DNA of 64,000 bases from Bradymonadales bacterium (GTDB taxonomy: Bacteria > Myxococcota_A > Bradymonadia > JAFGEP01): assembly GCA_016931535.1 (NCBI GenBank), contig JAFGEP010000140.1:1-64000 (forward strand), written 5' to 3'. Positions 49,229-57,360 of the stretch are shown here, in pieces. The translations under genes were made by a program, and so were the position numbers. The stretch's first letter is position 1. Each line of letters opens with the position of its first letter. The notes beneath the pieces were generated by a model. That model saw nothing but the letters and a program-made list of their open reading frames with translations, had not been told where the DNA came from and ran no database searches.

Positions 49229-50476
49229 ATGAAGTACGAATCGGTCATCGCCCTGCGCTATCTCAAGTCGAGCCGCCAGTCGTTTTTGAGCACCATCACC
49301 ATCATCAGCACCATCGGCGTACTACTGGGGGTGACCGCCTTGACCGCCGTGGTCTCCGTCTCGGGCGGCTTTCAGAAGGCCTACCGAGAGCGGGTGCTGG
49401 GCGTATATCCCCACATCATGCTGTGGCCGACCGACAGCCGTTTCAGCGAGTATCGCCAGGTGATGGAAGCGGTAAGGGGCGTGCCGGGGGTGACCGGCGT
49501 CAGCCCCTTCGTCCGACAGCCGCTGATGATCTACTCGCGGGAGGGCCGCGCCATGGTCGTCGCCCGCGGAATCGACCTGACCCACCTGGAAGAGGTCAGC
49601 CAGATCGACCAGTACATCCTCCCCCCCGGTCGAATCACCGACCTGACCTACGACCCCTATGGCGGTCCTGCGGCTCTACCTGGCGTCCTGCTCGGTGCCG
49701 AGCTGGCCCGAAAGATCGGGGCGGAGGTCGGGGGACCGGTCACGCTGGTCTCCCACCTGCGCGGCATCGGTGACGCGCTGGGACCCAGCCAGATGGCCCC
49801 CACCAGCACCCGTTTCCGGGTGGCAGGCACCTTCCAGGTGGGATACCACGACTTCGACAGCATGCTGATCCTCACCGATATCCGGGCGTTGCAGGATTTC
49901 ATCAACCGAGGTGACGTGGTCACCGGTCTCGACATCCGGACCGATGACCTGTTCGCCACCGCCCAGGTGAGCCAGGAGATCACGGCCAACCTGCCGGCCA
50001 GCGGCTACCAGGCCTTGACCTGGCAGGAGCTCCACAAGAACCTCTTCGCCAGCCTCAAGCTTCAGAAGGTCGCTCTGGCGATCGTGATGACCTTCATCGT
50101 CATCGTCGCCTCGTTCAACATCATCAGCACCCTGGTCATGATGGTCATCGACAAGACCCGCGAGATCGCCATCCTGAAATCGATGGGCGCCACCAACAAC
50201 GGCATCATGCGCATCTTCATCCGCCAGGGGCTGGCCATCGGGCTGGCCGGCACCGCGCTGGGGCTGGCCGGCGGAGTGGGAGTCTGCAAGATCATCGAGC
50301 AGATCAACTTCGGGCTGAAATCCGAGGTCTACAAGATATCCACCCTTCCGGTCGACATGCGGCTGGAGGAGTTCGTGATCATCGCCCTCGTCTCGGTCGC
50401 CATCAGCTTTGTGGCCACCCTCTACCCCTCCTTCCGCGCCGGCAAGCTCTCGCCGGTGGAGGGGCTCCGCTACTGA
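49229..50476 (+). CDS. lolE: LolC/LolE-type ABC transporter permease
   Basis: A 415-residue inner-membrane protein from ATG 49229. The start MKYESVIALRYLKSS is the standard LolC/E beginning. One transmembrane helix lies near residues 20-45, a large periplasmic MacB_PCD-like domain (45-270) follows, and three helices of the FtsX domain make up the C-terminal part, with AILKSMGATNNGIMRIFIRQG between helices. The LolCDE complex pulls outer-membrane lipoproteins out of the inner membrane and hands them to LolA. The ATPase LolD is not adjacent here; the next gene downstream is on the other strand, so LolD must be encoded elsewhere. LolC and LolE cannot be told apart from sequence alone. Confidence 0.87.
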   Translation: MKYESVIALRYLKSSRQSFLSTITIISTIGVLLGVTALTAVVSVSGGFQKAYRERVLGVYPHIMLWPTDSRFSEYRQVMEAVRGVPGVTGVSPFVRQPLMIYSREGRAMVVARGIDLTHLEEVSQIDQYILPPGRITDLTYDPYGGPAALPGVLLGAELARKIGAEVGGPVTLVSHLRGIGDALGPSQMAPTSTRFRVAGTFQVGYHDFDSMLILTDIRALQDFINRGDVVTGLDIRTDDLFATAQVSQEITANLPASGYQALTWQELHKNLFASLKLQKVALAIVMTFIVIVASFNIISTLVMMVIDKTREIAILKSMGATNNGIMRIFIRQGLAIGLAGTALGLAGGVGVCKIIEQINFGLKSEVYKISTLPVDMRLEEFVIIALVSVAISFVATLYPSFRAGKLSPVEGLRY

Positions 50477-50673
50477 CGCATCCCCCAAGAGACTGCCAAC
50501 CTGGCACTCAAGGTGAACGGGAACCTGATCGCGTTCATGATGGTGACCGTGAACCTGAACGTGGTCGTGGTCGGGAACGATGCACCGAAGAGGGAGCACC
50601 TGGACCCTACCGCCCGATCCGACCGGGAGTCGCACCTCCCGTCGTCGGCTGTCCGCCTGCCGCCCTGTCCGGA

Positions 50674-53079
50674 TCAGAACCTGTCGTCCACCCGATCCGC
50701 CTGGGCCATGTCCCGCTGCTCCCTGGTGGGGGCGTACTGGTTCGGTTCGGATCCCTGAACAAAGGGGAGCCAGGCGCCGCTCGCTCCTTCCTGGCTTAGC
50801 AAGCCGGTCTCCAGGTCCACCCGGTGAAAGGCGATGCCGGGGGGAACCGATTCGATCAGCGAGGCCTGCGGGCGGCCAGCCAGCGCCGCGGTCATGAACT
50901 CGACCCAGATGGGCAGGGCCACCGCCGAGCCGGTCTCTCCCCTTCCCAGGGGACGGGTGTTGCGGTCGCTGCCCACCCAGACCACGCTGACCAGATCCCG
51001 GGTGAATCCGGTGAACCAGGCATCGTAGGCGGTGGTCGTCCCGGTCTTGCCCGCGGCGGGGGCCCCAAGCAGGTTGGCCTGGTAGCCGGTTCCCAGGTTG
51101 ATGACCTCCTGGAGCAGGTAGCGGACCAGGTAGGCGGTGCGGGGATGCAGAACCAGCGGAGGTTCCTCGCTGAGCCGTCGATCCGCCCGAACGAGCATGG
51201 CGGATGCCGAGCCGGCCGCGTCGTGGGGGACCCCGGAGTCCATCAGCAAGGTTCCCTGGCCATCCACCACCGATACGACCATCTGAGGGCGCTGCCTGCG
51301 GCCTCCATTGGCAAAAACCCCATAGGCGGTGACGACGTCGACCGGCAGCACGCAAGAGGCCCCCAGGCTCAGTGCGTCGGTTGGCTCCATGGTCGTCGTG
51401 AAGCCAAGGGCGGCCGCACGCTCCACCACATTGCGCACGCCGACCCGGTGGAACAGGGAGATGGTGGGCAGGTTTCGCGACCAGATGAGCGCCTCCCGCA
51501 GGAGGATGCGGCCCATGAAACGCCCGTCGGCGTTGCGGGGGGTCCAGACCTCGCGCCCCCCCTGGGGCAGCCGCAGCGGCACATCGACCAGGGGGGTAGC
51601 CACGGTAAAACCCCGTTCCAGAGCCAGGCTGTAGATGACCGGTTTGAATACGCTGCCCGGTTGGCGACAGCCGTGCAGCACCCGGTTGAACTGGCTCCGA
51701 TCGGGATCGACGCCGGCCGCCATCGCCCGGAGATAGCCGGTGTCGAGATCCATGGCGGCCAGTGCGCCCTCCAGACGAGGATACTGGACGAGTCGGTAGC
51801 CTCCTGCATCCTCCTGCCGCTGCAGGAGGATCAAGTCACCCGGCCTCAGGATCTCCGTTGCCGAATGCACCTCCAGGGAGTTCTCGTCGCTCTGCTCGTC
51901 GAAGGGGAAGGCCCACCGCCAGGACTCCCGACCCAGGAGCGCCTCGCGACCATCCACCCAGACCGCCACCCCCTCCTGGTCCACGGACCGGACCAGCGCC
52001 GGCTGATAGGCCTGGTCGGTGGGGAACACGCTCTTGACCAGGGCGAAGAAGTCGTGCCCCTGCAGTGTCAGCTCTCGGCGCAGGGGCCCCCGGTAACCCT
52101 GGCGCATATCGGTAGCCGTCACCCCCGCCCACAGTGCCCGTTCGGCAAAACGCTGGAGGATGGGCGAGACCGGTGTGATGGCGGTGAGGCCGCCATACCT
52201 CCAGGCATCCGGCCCGTACTGCCGCAACAGCTCGGAGCGGATGCTGGCGCTGACGTAGGACATCGGCTCGGGCGGGATCTCACCCCGTTCGCGGAGAACC
52301 AGCGGTTGCTCGCGTGCCTGCCGCGCCGTCTCCGGGTCGATGAAACTCAGCGCTTCCATGCGGTCCAGCACGATATTGCGGCGTCGCAGCGCTCGCTCCG
52401 GGTAATCGTAGGGCTCGAAAGCCGAGGGCGCCGAGGCGATGCCGGCCAGGGTCGCAGACTGGACCAGGGTCAAGCCGGCCAGCGAGCGGTCGAAGTAGAT
52501 GTGGGCGGCAGCTACCACGCCATGGGCGCCTGCGCCCAGGTAGACCCGGTTCAGGTAGCACTCGAGGATCTCCCACTTGGTGTACGCGGCCTCGATCCGA
52601 CGCGCTACCAGCAGCTCCAGCAGCTTGCGCTGGTAGGTACGGGAGGTGCCAACGAACATCTTGGCGACCTGCTGGGTGATGGTCGAGCCACCCTGGCGGA
52701 TGGCTCCCGAGCGGAGGTTGGCGATGGCGGCGCGGGCGATGGAGCGCAGATCCACCCCGCGGTGCAGGAAGAAGTCGTCATCCTCGGCCGCCAGAAACGC
52801 CTCCACCAGGACCGGCGGGAGCTCCTCCTGGTAGACCCAGGGGGCCAGGCCTCGCTGCAGCCCTCCCACGGGTTGTCCATCCAGCGTTCGGACCACCGTG
52901 GCGCTGCCAGGGGGCCCGACCAGGATGTCCGGCGCGGGGGGCAGGGAGGCCTGGAGCGCCCCGTACACCACCGCCACCCCGAGGGTGACAGGCAAGGGGA
53001 ACCAGAACAGGAGGACCCACAAGGCCCGCATCAGGATAGCAGGACCCCAGCTGGATCGACTGTTCGCCAGTTGTAGCAT
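50674..53079 (-). CDS. mrcA: penicillin-binding protein 1A (bifunctional transglycosylase/transpeptidase)
   Basis: An 801-residue class A penicillin-binding protein. After a membrane anchor (about 17-45) comes a GT51 transglycosylase with Glu99 in AAEDDDFFLHRGVD, GGSTITQQVAK (130-140) and KWEILECYLNRVYLG. The transpeptidase has the active Ser476 in PGSVFKP, SRN at 534-536 and KTGTT at 678-682. It polymerises and cross-links peptidoglycan in the periplasm. ATG 53079 is used; ATG 53031, just before the membrane helix, is an alternative. The gene starts 6 bases after a 65-residue lipoprotein and is the last of the MBL-tatB-tatC-lipoprotein-PBP series. No second regulatory domain is visible at the C-terminus. 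Confidence 0.93.
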   Translation of the reverse strand: MLQLANSRSSWGPAILMRALWVLLFWFPLPVTLGVAVVYGALQASLPPAPDILVGPPGSATVVRTLDGQPVGGLQRGLAPWVYQEELPPVLVEAFLAAEDDDFFLHRGVDLRSIARAAIANLRSGAIRQGGSTITQQVAKMFVGTSRTYQRKLLELLVARRIEAAYTKWEILECYLNRVYLGAGAHGVVAAAHIYFDRSLAGLTLVQSATLAGIASAPSAFEPYDYPERALRRRNIVLDRMEALSFIDPETARQAREQPLVLRERGEIPPEPMSYVSASIRSELLRQYGPDAWRYGGLTAITPVSPILQRFAERALWAGVTATDMRQGYRGPLRRELTLQGHDFFALVKSVFPTDQAYQPALVRSVDQEGVAVWVDGREALLGRESWRWAFPFDEQSDENSLEVHSATEILRPGDLILLQRQEDAGGYRLVQYPRLEGALAAMDLDTGYLRAMAAGVDPDRSQFNRVLHGCRQPGSVFKPVIYSLALERGFTVATPLVDVPLRLPQGGREVWTPRNADGRFMGRILLREALIWSRNLPTISLFHRVGVRNVVERAAALGFTTTMEPTDALSLGASCVLPVDVVTAYGVFANGGRRQRPQMVVSVVDGQGTLLMDSGVPHDAAGSASAMLVRADRRLSEEPPLVLHPRTAYLVRYLLQEVINLGTGYQANLLGAPAAGKTGTTTAYDAWFTGFTRDLVSVVWVGSDRNTRPLGRGETGSAVALPIWVEFMTAALAGRPQASLIESVPPGIAFHRVDLETGLLSQEGASGAWLPFVQGSEPNQYAPTREQRDMAQADRVDDRF

Positions 53080-53085
53080 CCCTTC

Positions 53086-53283
53086 TCAACGATCGGGCAG
53101 CTCGGAGTAGGAAGGGGTATCGCCAGGCGTGACCGGCGCAGGAGGTGGCGTTTCCCCCTGGTCTGCGGGCGGACGGCTGAAGCGATCGACCTGGTCCCCA
53201 CGTGTCGCCTGGCCGGCGCCACCGCAAGCCGGCAAGAGAAACAACAGCAGGAGGAGCAGGCGCGCGAGCACTCGAAGTCTCAT
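53086..53283 (-). CDS. small proline-rich lipoprotein
   Basis: A 65-residue lipoprotein from ATG 53283, preceded by AGGTGG at 7 bases. The signal is very hydrophobic with lipobox LPAC (Cys20), and the mature 46 residues are polar and Pro-rich (PPADQGETPPPAPVTPGDTP). It is too short to fold on its own. A hairpin GAGGGG-TCG-CCCCTC (complement of 53297-53311) sits directly upstream of its ribosome binding site, so translation could be influenced by that structure. It lies 6 bases before the PBP1A gene, so the two are co-transcribed. A role with PBP1A is only suggested by position. Confidence 0.7.
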   Translation of the reverse strand: MRLRVLARLLLLLLFLLPACGGAGQATRGDQVDRFSRPPADQGETPPPAPVTPGDTPSYSELPDR

Positions 53284-53387
53284 GTGTACACCACCTGAGG
53301 GGCGACCCCTCGCGGTCGGTCCGGCGCGATCCGTTTTGGCGCCCAGAGCCGATGTCGTTCGCCAACAGAGCCTGTCCGGCGCAGCGG

Positions 53388-54221
53388 TCACTCCGGCGCA
53401 ATCCCTTCCCGGGCCAGACGGGCCTGTCTCCGGCGTGTGACCAGGTATGCCAGACCGATGCTCAGAAGATACAGGACCATCAAGGGCAAGGCCAGGGTGA
53501 TCTGGGTGAAGGGATCGGGAGGGGTCAGGATCGCTCCTACCACGAAGGTCAACACTACCGCCCACTTCCAGTACTTGATCATGGTCCGATGGGTGACGAA
53601 GCCCAACAGGGCCAGAAACATGACGATCACCGGCAGCTCGAACACCGCCCCGAAGACCAGCAGAATGCGGGACATCAGGCCAAAGTAGTCCTGCATCATG
53701 ATGTTCGCCTCGGTGTTCTGCGCTCCGACGGCCAACAGGGTGCTCACCGCCGGCTCCATCACCACGTAGCGGGCGAAGGCGGCGCCCCCGATGAAAAAGA
53801 AGCTGGTACCGGCGATGAACGGCACGGCCAGCGTCTTCTCGTGGCGGTACAGACCTGGCGAGATGAAGGCCCACAGCTGGTAGAAGATGAACGGGATGGC
53901 CAGGAAGATACCGGCCAACAGCGCCGCCTTCAGATACACGAAGAACGGCTCGATCAGCCCTCGGTACAACAGGGTCGGGATCTGCAGCGGCTCCATCCCT
54001 ACGCCGCTTCCCGGCAGCCGGCTCAACAACAACCGATGGAAGGGCTGAGGCAACGAGGACATCGCCCGATCGTAGGGCGCCATCAGCCAGTTGAAGATCT
54101 CCTGGTGAAAGGCCCAACCGACGATCAATCCTACGGTCACGGCGACGAGACAGTAGATGATGCGCATCCGCAGCTCCCGCAGGTGCTCCAGAAATGGCAT
54201 CCGCTTCTCGTCCTTCTCCAT
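53388..54221 (-). CDS. tatC: Sec-independent protein translocase TatC
   Basis: A 277-residue polytopic protein with the TatC hallmarks: MPFLEHLRELRMRI near the start (residues 8-21) and PFIFYQLWAFISPGLYRHEK after the second helix, with six predicted membrane segments. TatC recognises twin-arginine signal peptides and forms the receptor core with TatB. The start is ATG 54221, with GGAGAGGG upstream; an in-frame TTG at 54251 would overlap the tatB stop but has no better site. A hydrophilic insert of about 30 residues with Pro and Gly (SSLPQPFHRLLLSRLPGSG) lies in the first periplasmic loop and is longer than usual. Confidence 0.94.
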   Translation of the reverse strand: MEKDEKRMPFLEHLRELRMRIIYCLVAVTVGLIVGWAFHQEIFNWLMAPYDRAMSSLPQPFHRLLLSRLPGSGVGMEPLQIPTLLYRGLIEPFFVYLKAALLAGIFLAIPFIFYQLWAFISPGLYRHEKTLAVPFIAGTSFFFIGGAAFARYVVMEPAVSTLLAVGAQNTEANIMMQDYFGLMSRILLVFGAVFELPVIVMFLALLGFVTHRTMIKYWKWAVVLTFVVGAILTPPDPFTQITLALPLMVLYLLSIGLAYLVTRRRQARLAREGIAPE

Positions 54222-54247
54222 CCGGAACCCTCTCCAGGTGGGAGTGA

Positions 54248-54739
54248 TCAACTCCCCCCGCTTGCTCCCCTGCTCCCCTTGCTTTCGGTCTGTGCGCCCA
54301 CCCGCTCCCCTTTGGCCCTGCCGTCGGTTGGGTCGGCTTGCTCGCGCCCTCTGTCGGGACTGGAAGGATCGTCCTGAGCGCCGTCTTCCGTCCGGGCCGT
54401 CGGCCTTCCCGCCAGGTACTCCTTCAGGCCTGGTTCATCCTGGTCGGCCTCCTCATCGGACGTCTCCTGCGAGGCCGGCGGAAGCTTGCCCTCTTGGACG
54501 GCACTGCTCGCGGGATCCGTGCCGTCCAGCAGGGAGGCTTTCTCCTCTTCCACCCGCTGCCGGATGGTCCGCCGAACGTCTTCCATCTCCAAGGTCGTCT
54601 CGATCTCCCGAGTCGCCTTCCTGAACTCGCGCATCATCTTGCCCAGGGCCCTGGCGATGGCCGGCAGGTGATCGGGGCCCAGCACCACCAGGGCGACGAT
54701 CAGCACCACGATCAACTCTTGGGTAGACATGCCGAACAT
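54248..54739 (-). CDS. tatB: Sec-independent protein translocase TatB/TatA-like
   Basis: A 163-residue protein from ATG 54739 with the typical beginning MFGMSTQELIVVLIVALVVL followed by GPDHLPAIARALGKMM. A single N-terminal membrane helix, a hinge GPxxLP, an amphipathic helix and a long polar tail (Glu/Asp/Pro-rich from residue 70) are all visible. The GP hinge and long tail are more TatB-like than TatA-like. It precedes tatC by 26 bases and both face the same way. Only one TatA/B-type gene is here, so a separate TatA would be elsewhere. Confidence 0.88.
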   Translation of the reverse strand: MFGMSTQELIVVLIVALVVLGPDHLPAIARALGKMMREFRKATREIETTLEMEDVRRTIRQRVEEEKASLLDGTDPASSAVQEGKLPPASQETSDEEADQDEPGLKEYLAGRPTARTEDGAQDDPSSPDRGREQADPTDGRAKGERVGAQTESKGSRGASGGS

Positions 54740-54769
54740 CGGGTCTCGAACCTGGCACCGGTTGTGCTG

Positions 54770-55768
54770 CTAAAAATCAAACCCCATCTGGTCGCTCTCC
54801 GCCAAGGGTTCCGCCGGTTGACCTCTCTCCCTCAACGCCTGCGCCAGTGTCTCGGGATACCCGAAGACGGTCAAGGTCTTGTGGGGTCGAATGCTCTCGA
54901 CCAGCCGCAACAGGCCGTCAAAGTCCGCGTGGTCCACGAAGGGGACGATGCGGTCCACCCCCAGCCGACGGCAGGTGGCGCTGTTCGCCTCTTGCCCGCT
55001 ACACGCAATCTTGCACAGATTCTGGATTTTCCCCAGCCCTTCCAGACCCCGGCTCTTCATGGGAAAGACCAGGACGCTCCCTCTCGTTGGCCGCCCCGCA
55101 TAGGGCATGCACGCTGCCGCCGGCATGCCGAGCTCGCGATAACGGCGGTTCCAGCGACAGATGGAGCGGCTGGCCACCAGCGGATGGCCCTGTCCGGACA
55201 GCTCCTTCAGGATCTCCTGGGCACGTCCCAGGCTGCCCTCGACCAACACCAGTGGCGTTCCACCGCGCCCGAGCACCCGGGAGACCTCCTCCCGCAATCG
55301 GTCGGCGGCTTCTTGGCGGCCCGGGAATCGATGCTGTGGCGTCCCGTAGGTGGCGTCCAGGATCAAGAGGTCGCAAGACCGCGTCACCAACGGTTCGGCG
55401 AACTGTTGCGGCTGATCGTAGAGATCCGAGGTATAGAGGATCCGAACCCCCTCCATTTCCACCAGGAGCTGGGCGCTGCCGGGCAGATGTCCGGCGGAAA
55501 GCAGCTCGAGTCGGACCTTGCCGATGGAAAACGGATGCTCCGTTTGGCAAGCGGTCGCACCTCGCTGCCCGTTCAGCCCCAAGAGGGCCAGCGTGGTCGG
55601 AGTGGCCACCGTATGCTCATGGGGAGCGACGTGGTCGGCATGGGCGTGCGAGATCACACACAGCCGACGCGACAGGCGGGCGTCGATCCAGAGCGGGGTG
55701 CCCACCACCCGAAATCCGGCCGGTTCCTTGACGATCATCCCCATCTTGCGGTCCCATTCCCGCTTCAT
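54770..55768 (-). CDS. MBL-fold exonuclease-like protein
   Basis: A 332-residue protein with a metallo-beta-lactamase fold. The metal-binding motif HAHADH is at residues 41-46, followed by SAGHLPGSAQL (third-His region), YTSDLYD (Asp) and a late VDHADFDGLLRLV. This is the order of metal ligands in RNA/DNA-processing MBL proteins (CPSF/SNM1 and ligase-associated exonuclease types). A full beta-CASP domain is not evident in the middle, so the exact class is open. ATG 55768 is chosen; the longer frame to 55912 runs into the divergent gene's promoter, and ATG 55744 is another option. It heads the minus-strand series leading to tatB-tatC and PBP1A. Confidence 0.75.
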   Translation of the reverse strand: MKREWDRKMGMIVKEPAGFRVVGTPLWIDARLSRRLCVISHAHADHVAPHEHTVATPTTLALLGLNGQRGATACQTEHPFSIGKVRLELLSAGHLPGSAQLLVEMEGVRILYTSDLYDQPQQFAEPLVTRSCDLLILDATYGTPQHRFPGRQEAADRLREEVSRVLGRGGTPLVLVEGSLGRAQEILKELSGQGHPLVASRSICRWNRRYRELGMPAAACMPYAGRPTRGSVLVFPMKSRGLEGLGKIQNLCKIACSGQEANSATCRRLGVDRIVPFVDHADFDGLLRLVESIRPHKTLTVFGYPETLAQALRERGQPAEPLAESDQMGFDF

Positions 55769-55831
55769 CGCCGATGCCCTCGGTGGCTCGTTTCCCCGAT
55801 CCCCACAAGCAACGCCACACCTTGCCATAAA

Positions 55832-55860
55832 TTGATCCGCTGCCCTCTGTCCCCTTATAA
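55832..55860 (+). promoter_or_regulatory. sigma70-type promoter
   Basis: TTGATC (55832-55837) and TTATAA (55855-55860) are separated by exactly 17 bases, giving a likely start near 55867. A strong ribosome binding site, GGGAGG, follows just before the GTG start at 55888. The arrangement fits a short-leader promoter for the barrel protein gene. Confidence 0.55.
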
Positions 55861-55887
55861 GTACTGGAGCGAAGGGAGGATAATCCA

Positions 55888-57276
55888 GTGCGCCAACTCG
55901 TTCTACCATCAATCGTAGTCACCCTGGTCTGCCTGCCCACTGCGCTGTCGGCCCAGGGTTCCGTAGAGACGACTCCGCCCGGCGTAGGTGACCTCACCCA
56001 GCCCGACCGGTTGACCACCACCCTCGACGCCGGGATCGGCTTTTCCTCCATCGGAGAGGACGGATTCATCGAAACCAATTTGGGCGTCTCGCTGGGATTC
56101 GGCAAGTTCGAAGTCGGCCTGCAGGCCCCGCTGCGTTGGCGGGTGATCGACGACCCCCCCGAGGACGACGGCGCCATCCGCGGCCAGGACTGGGATGAGC
56201 CCAGCGACTGGCTGCGCATCCTGCGCTTCATCCGATATGGAAGCCGCTACGAGACCTACTACCTCCGCGGCGGCGAGCTGGTCGGAGTGGTCATGGGGCA
56301 CGGGACCATCGTCAGCGGGTACAACAACGTGGTGGATGTGAACCACTTCCAGTGGGGGATCGACGGAGCGCTCAACCTGTACTTCGGCGGGCTCGAGCTG
56401 CTGCTGGACAACATCGTCTCCGCCGAGGTCATGGGGATGCGAGTCTACCTGCGCCCCTGGACCTTCTTCCAGCCCGACAGCTTCTGGAGCCGACTGGCCT
56501 TCGGATTGACCTTCGCCGGCGACCGCGACGTCCCCCAACGGCTCTACCTGACCGACACCGGCCACTACGTGATCGACGAGGTGGGCAACGTCCTGGTCGC
56601 GCGACGCGGCGAAACCGGCCTGCTCGGCATCGATGCCGAGCTCCAGGTGTTCTCCAACGAGTGGGTCAGCGTGACCCCCTACACCGACCTCAACTTCCAC
56701 CTGGGCTACGGAGCGGGCTTCCACCTGGGCAACTTCGCCAACTTCACCTTCTCCGAGGCGGTCGGCCTGAACACCCGCCTGGAGTTCCGCGCTCTGGGCG
56801 AGGGCTATACCGCCGAGTACTTCGACGGCCTGTACGAGGTGGAGAAATTCCTCTTCCGGCCGCTGGATGCCACCGGCCAGCGCCGGCCCAAGCTGCAGGT
56901 GCTCGACCTGGCGCCTCCCGAGGCGGCCGTGGGCTATCTCGCCCAGGCCACCCTGGGCATCATCCAGCGCATCTTCTTCACCCTGGCCTACGAAGACTAC
57001 GAGGGAGCGGACAACTCCAGTGTTTTCTTGCGCCTCTCCATGCCCCAGCTCGGACCGGTCACCCTGGGCGCCTACTTCCTGAACCAGAACTTCGACGGCA
57101 TCGGCTCGATGTTCGACCTGGACAACGCCCTGGTGGTCGCCGAGGCCCGAGGTACCGTCTACGGCCCCCTCTACCTCATCGCCAACTACTCCCGCCGCTT
57201 CACGGCAAAGCAGGACGGCACCTACGAGCCGGAAGACGACTGGGGGGTGGGCCTGGGAGCCAGCTTCTCGTTCTGA
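55888..57276 (+). CDS. outer-membrane beta-barrel protein of unknown family
   Basis: A 462-residue protein from GTG 55888, with GGGAGG about 8 bases upstream. Residues 1-22 form a signal peptide ending ALSA-Q. The mature protein is made of many alternating strands with aromatic residues (FEVGLQAPLRWRV, GALNLYFGGLELLL, YLRPWTFFQPD, FTLAYEDYEG) and ends in GVGLGASFSF with a terminal Phe, as in BAM-assembled outer-membrane proteins. No plug or catalytic motif is visible. It is expressed from its own promoter, divergent from the MBL-tat operon, and converges on the lipoprotein gene, with 84 bases between. Confidence 0.78.
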   Translation: MRQLVLPSIVVTLVCLPTALSAQGSVETTPPGVGDLTQPDRLTTTLDAGIGFSSIGEDGFIETNLGVSLGFGKFEVGLQAPLRWRVIDDPPEDDGAIRGQDWDEPSDWLRILRFIRYGSRYETYYLRGGELVGVVMGHGTIVSGYNNVVDVNHFQWGIDGALNLYFGGLELLLDNIVSAEVMGMRVYLRPWTFFQPDSFWSRLAFGLTFAGDRDVPQRLYLTDTGHYVIDEVGNVLVARRGETGLLGIDAELQVFSNEWVSVTPYTDLNFHLGYGAGFHLGNFANFTFSEAVGLNTRLEFRALGEGYTAEYFDGLYEVEKFLFRPLDATGQRRPKLQVLDLAPPEAAVGYLAQATLGIIQRIFFTLAYEDYEGADNSSVFLRLSMPQLGPVTLGAYFLNQNFDGIGSMFDLDNALVVAEARGTVYGPLYLIANYSRRFTAKQDGTYEPEDDWGVGLGASFSF

Positions 57277-57360
57277 AGGCGACCGACGGCCGCCAGCGAC
57301 GACCCGAGCGCTACCTGGAGGACCCGGGGGTGAGGGCGCCTCAGACAAGCGAATGATGCA

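Noticed and set aside
50477..50673. Short GAAC/GTGGTC-rich direct repeats and small frames after lolE
   Set aside because: Repeats are too short and irregular for a defined element, and the frames run into the PBP1A 3' end without domains.
50824..53076. A 750-codon plus-strand frame opposite PBP1A
   Set aside because: PBP1A carries all catalytic motifs on the other strand; the plus frame is Gln/Arg/Asp-rich noise.
54221..54251. TTG start for tatC overlapping the tatB stop
   Set aside because: ATG 54221 has a good ribosome binding site and lies just before the conserved LEHLRELR region; the extra ten residues are not TatC-like.
54753..54768. TGGCAC-N5-GTGC, similar to a sigma54 promoter, plus strand
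   Set aside because: It points into the 3' end of a minus-strand gene with no plus-strand gene downstream to drive.
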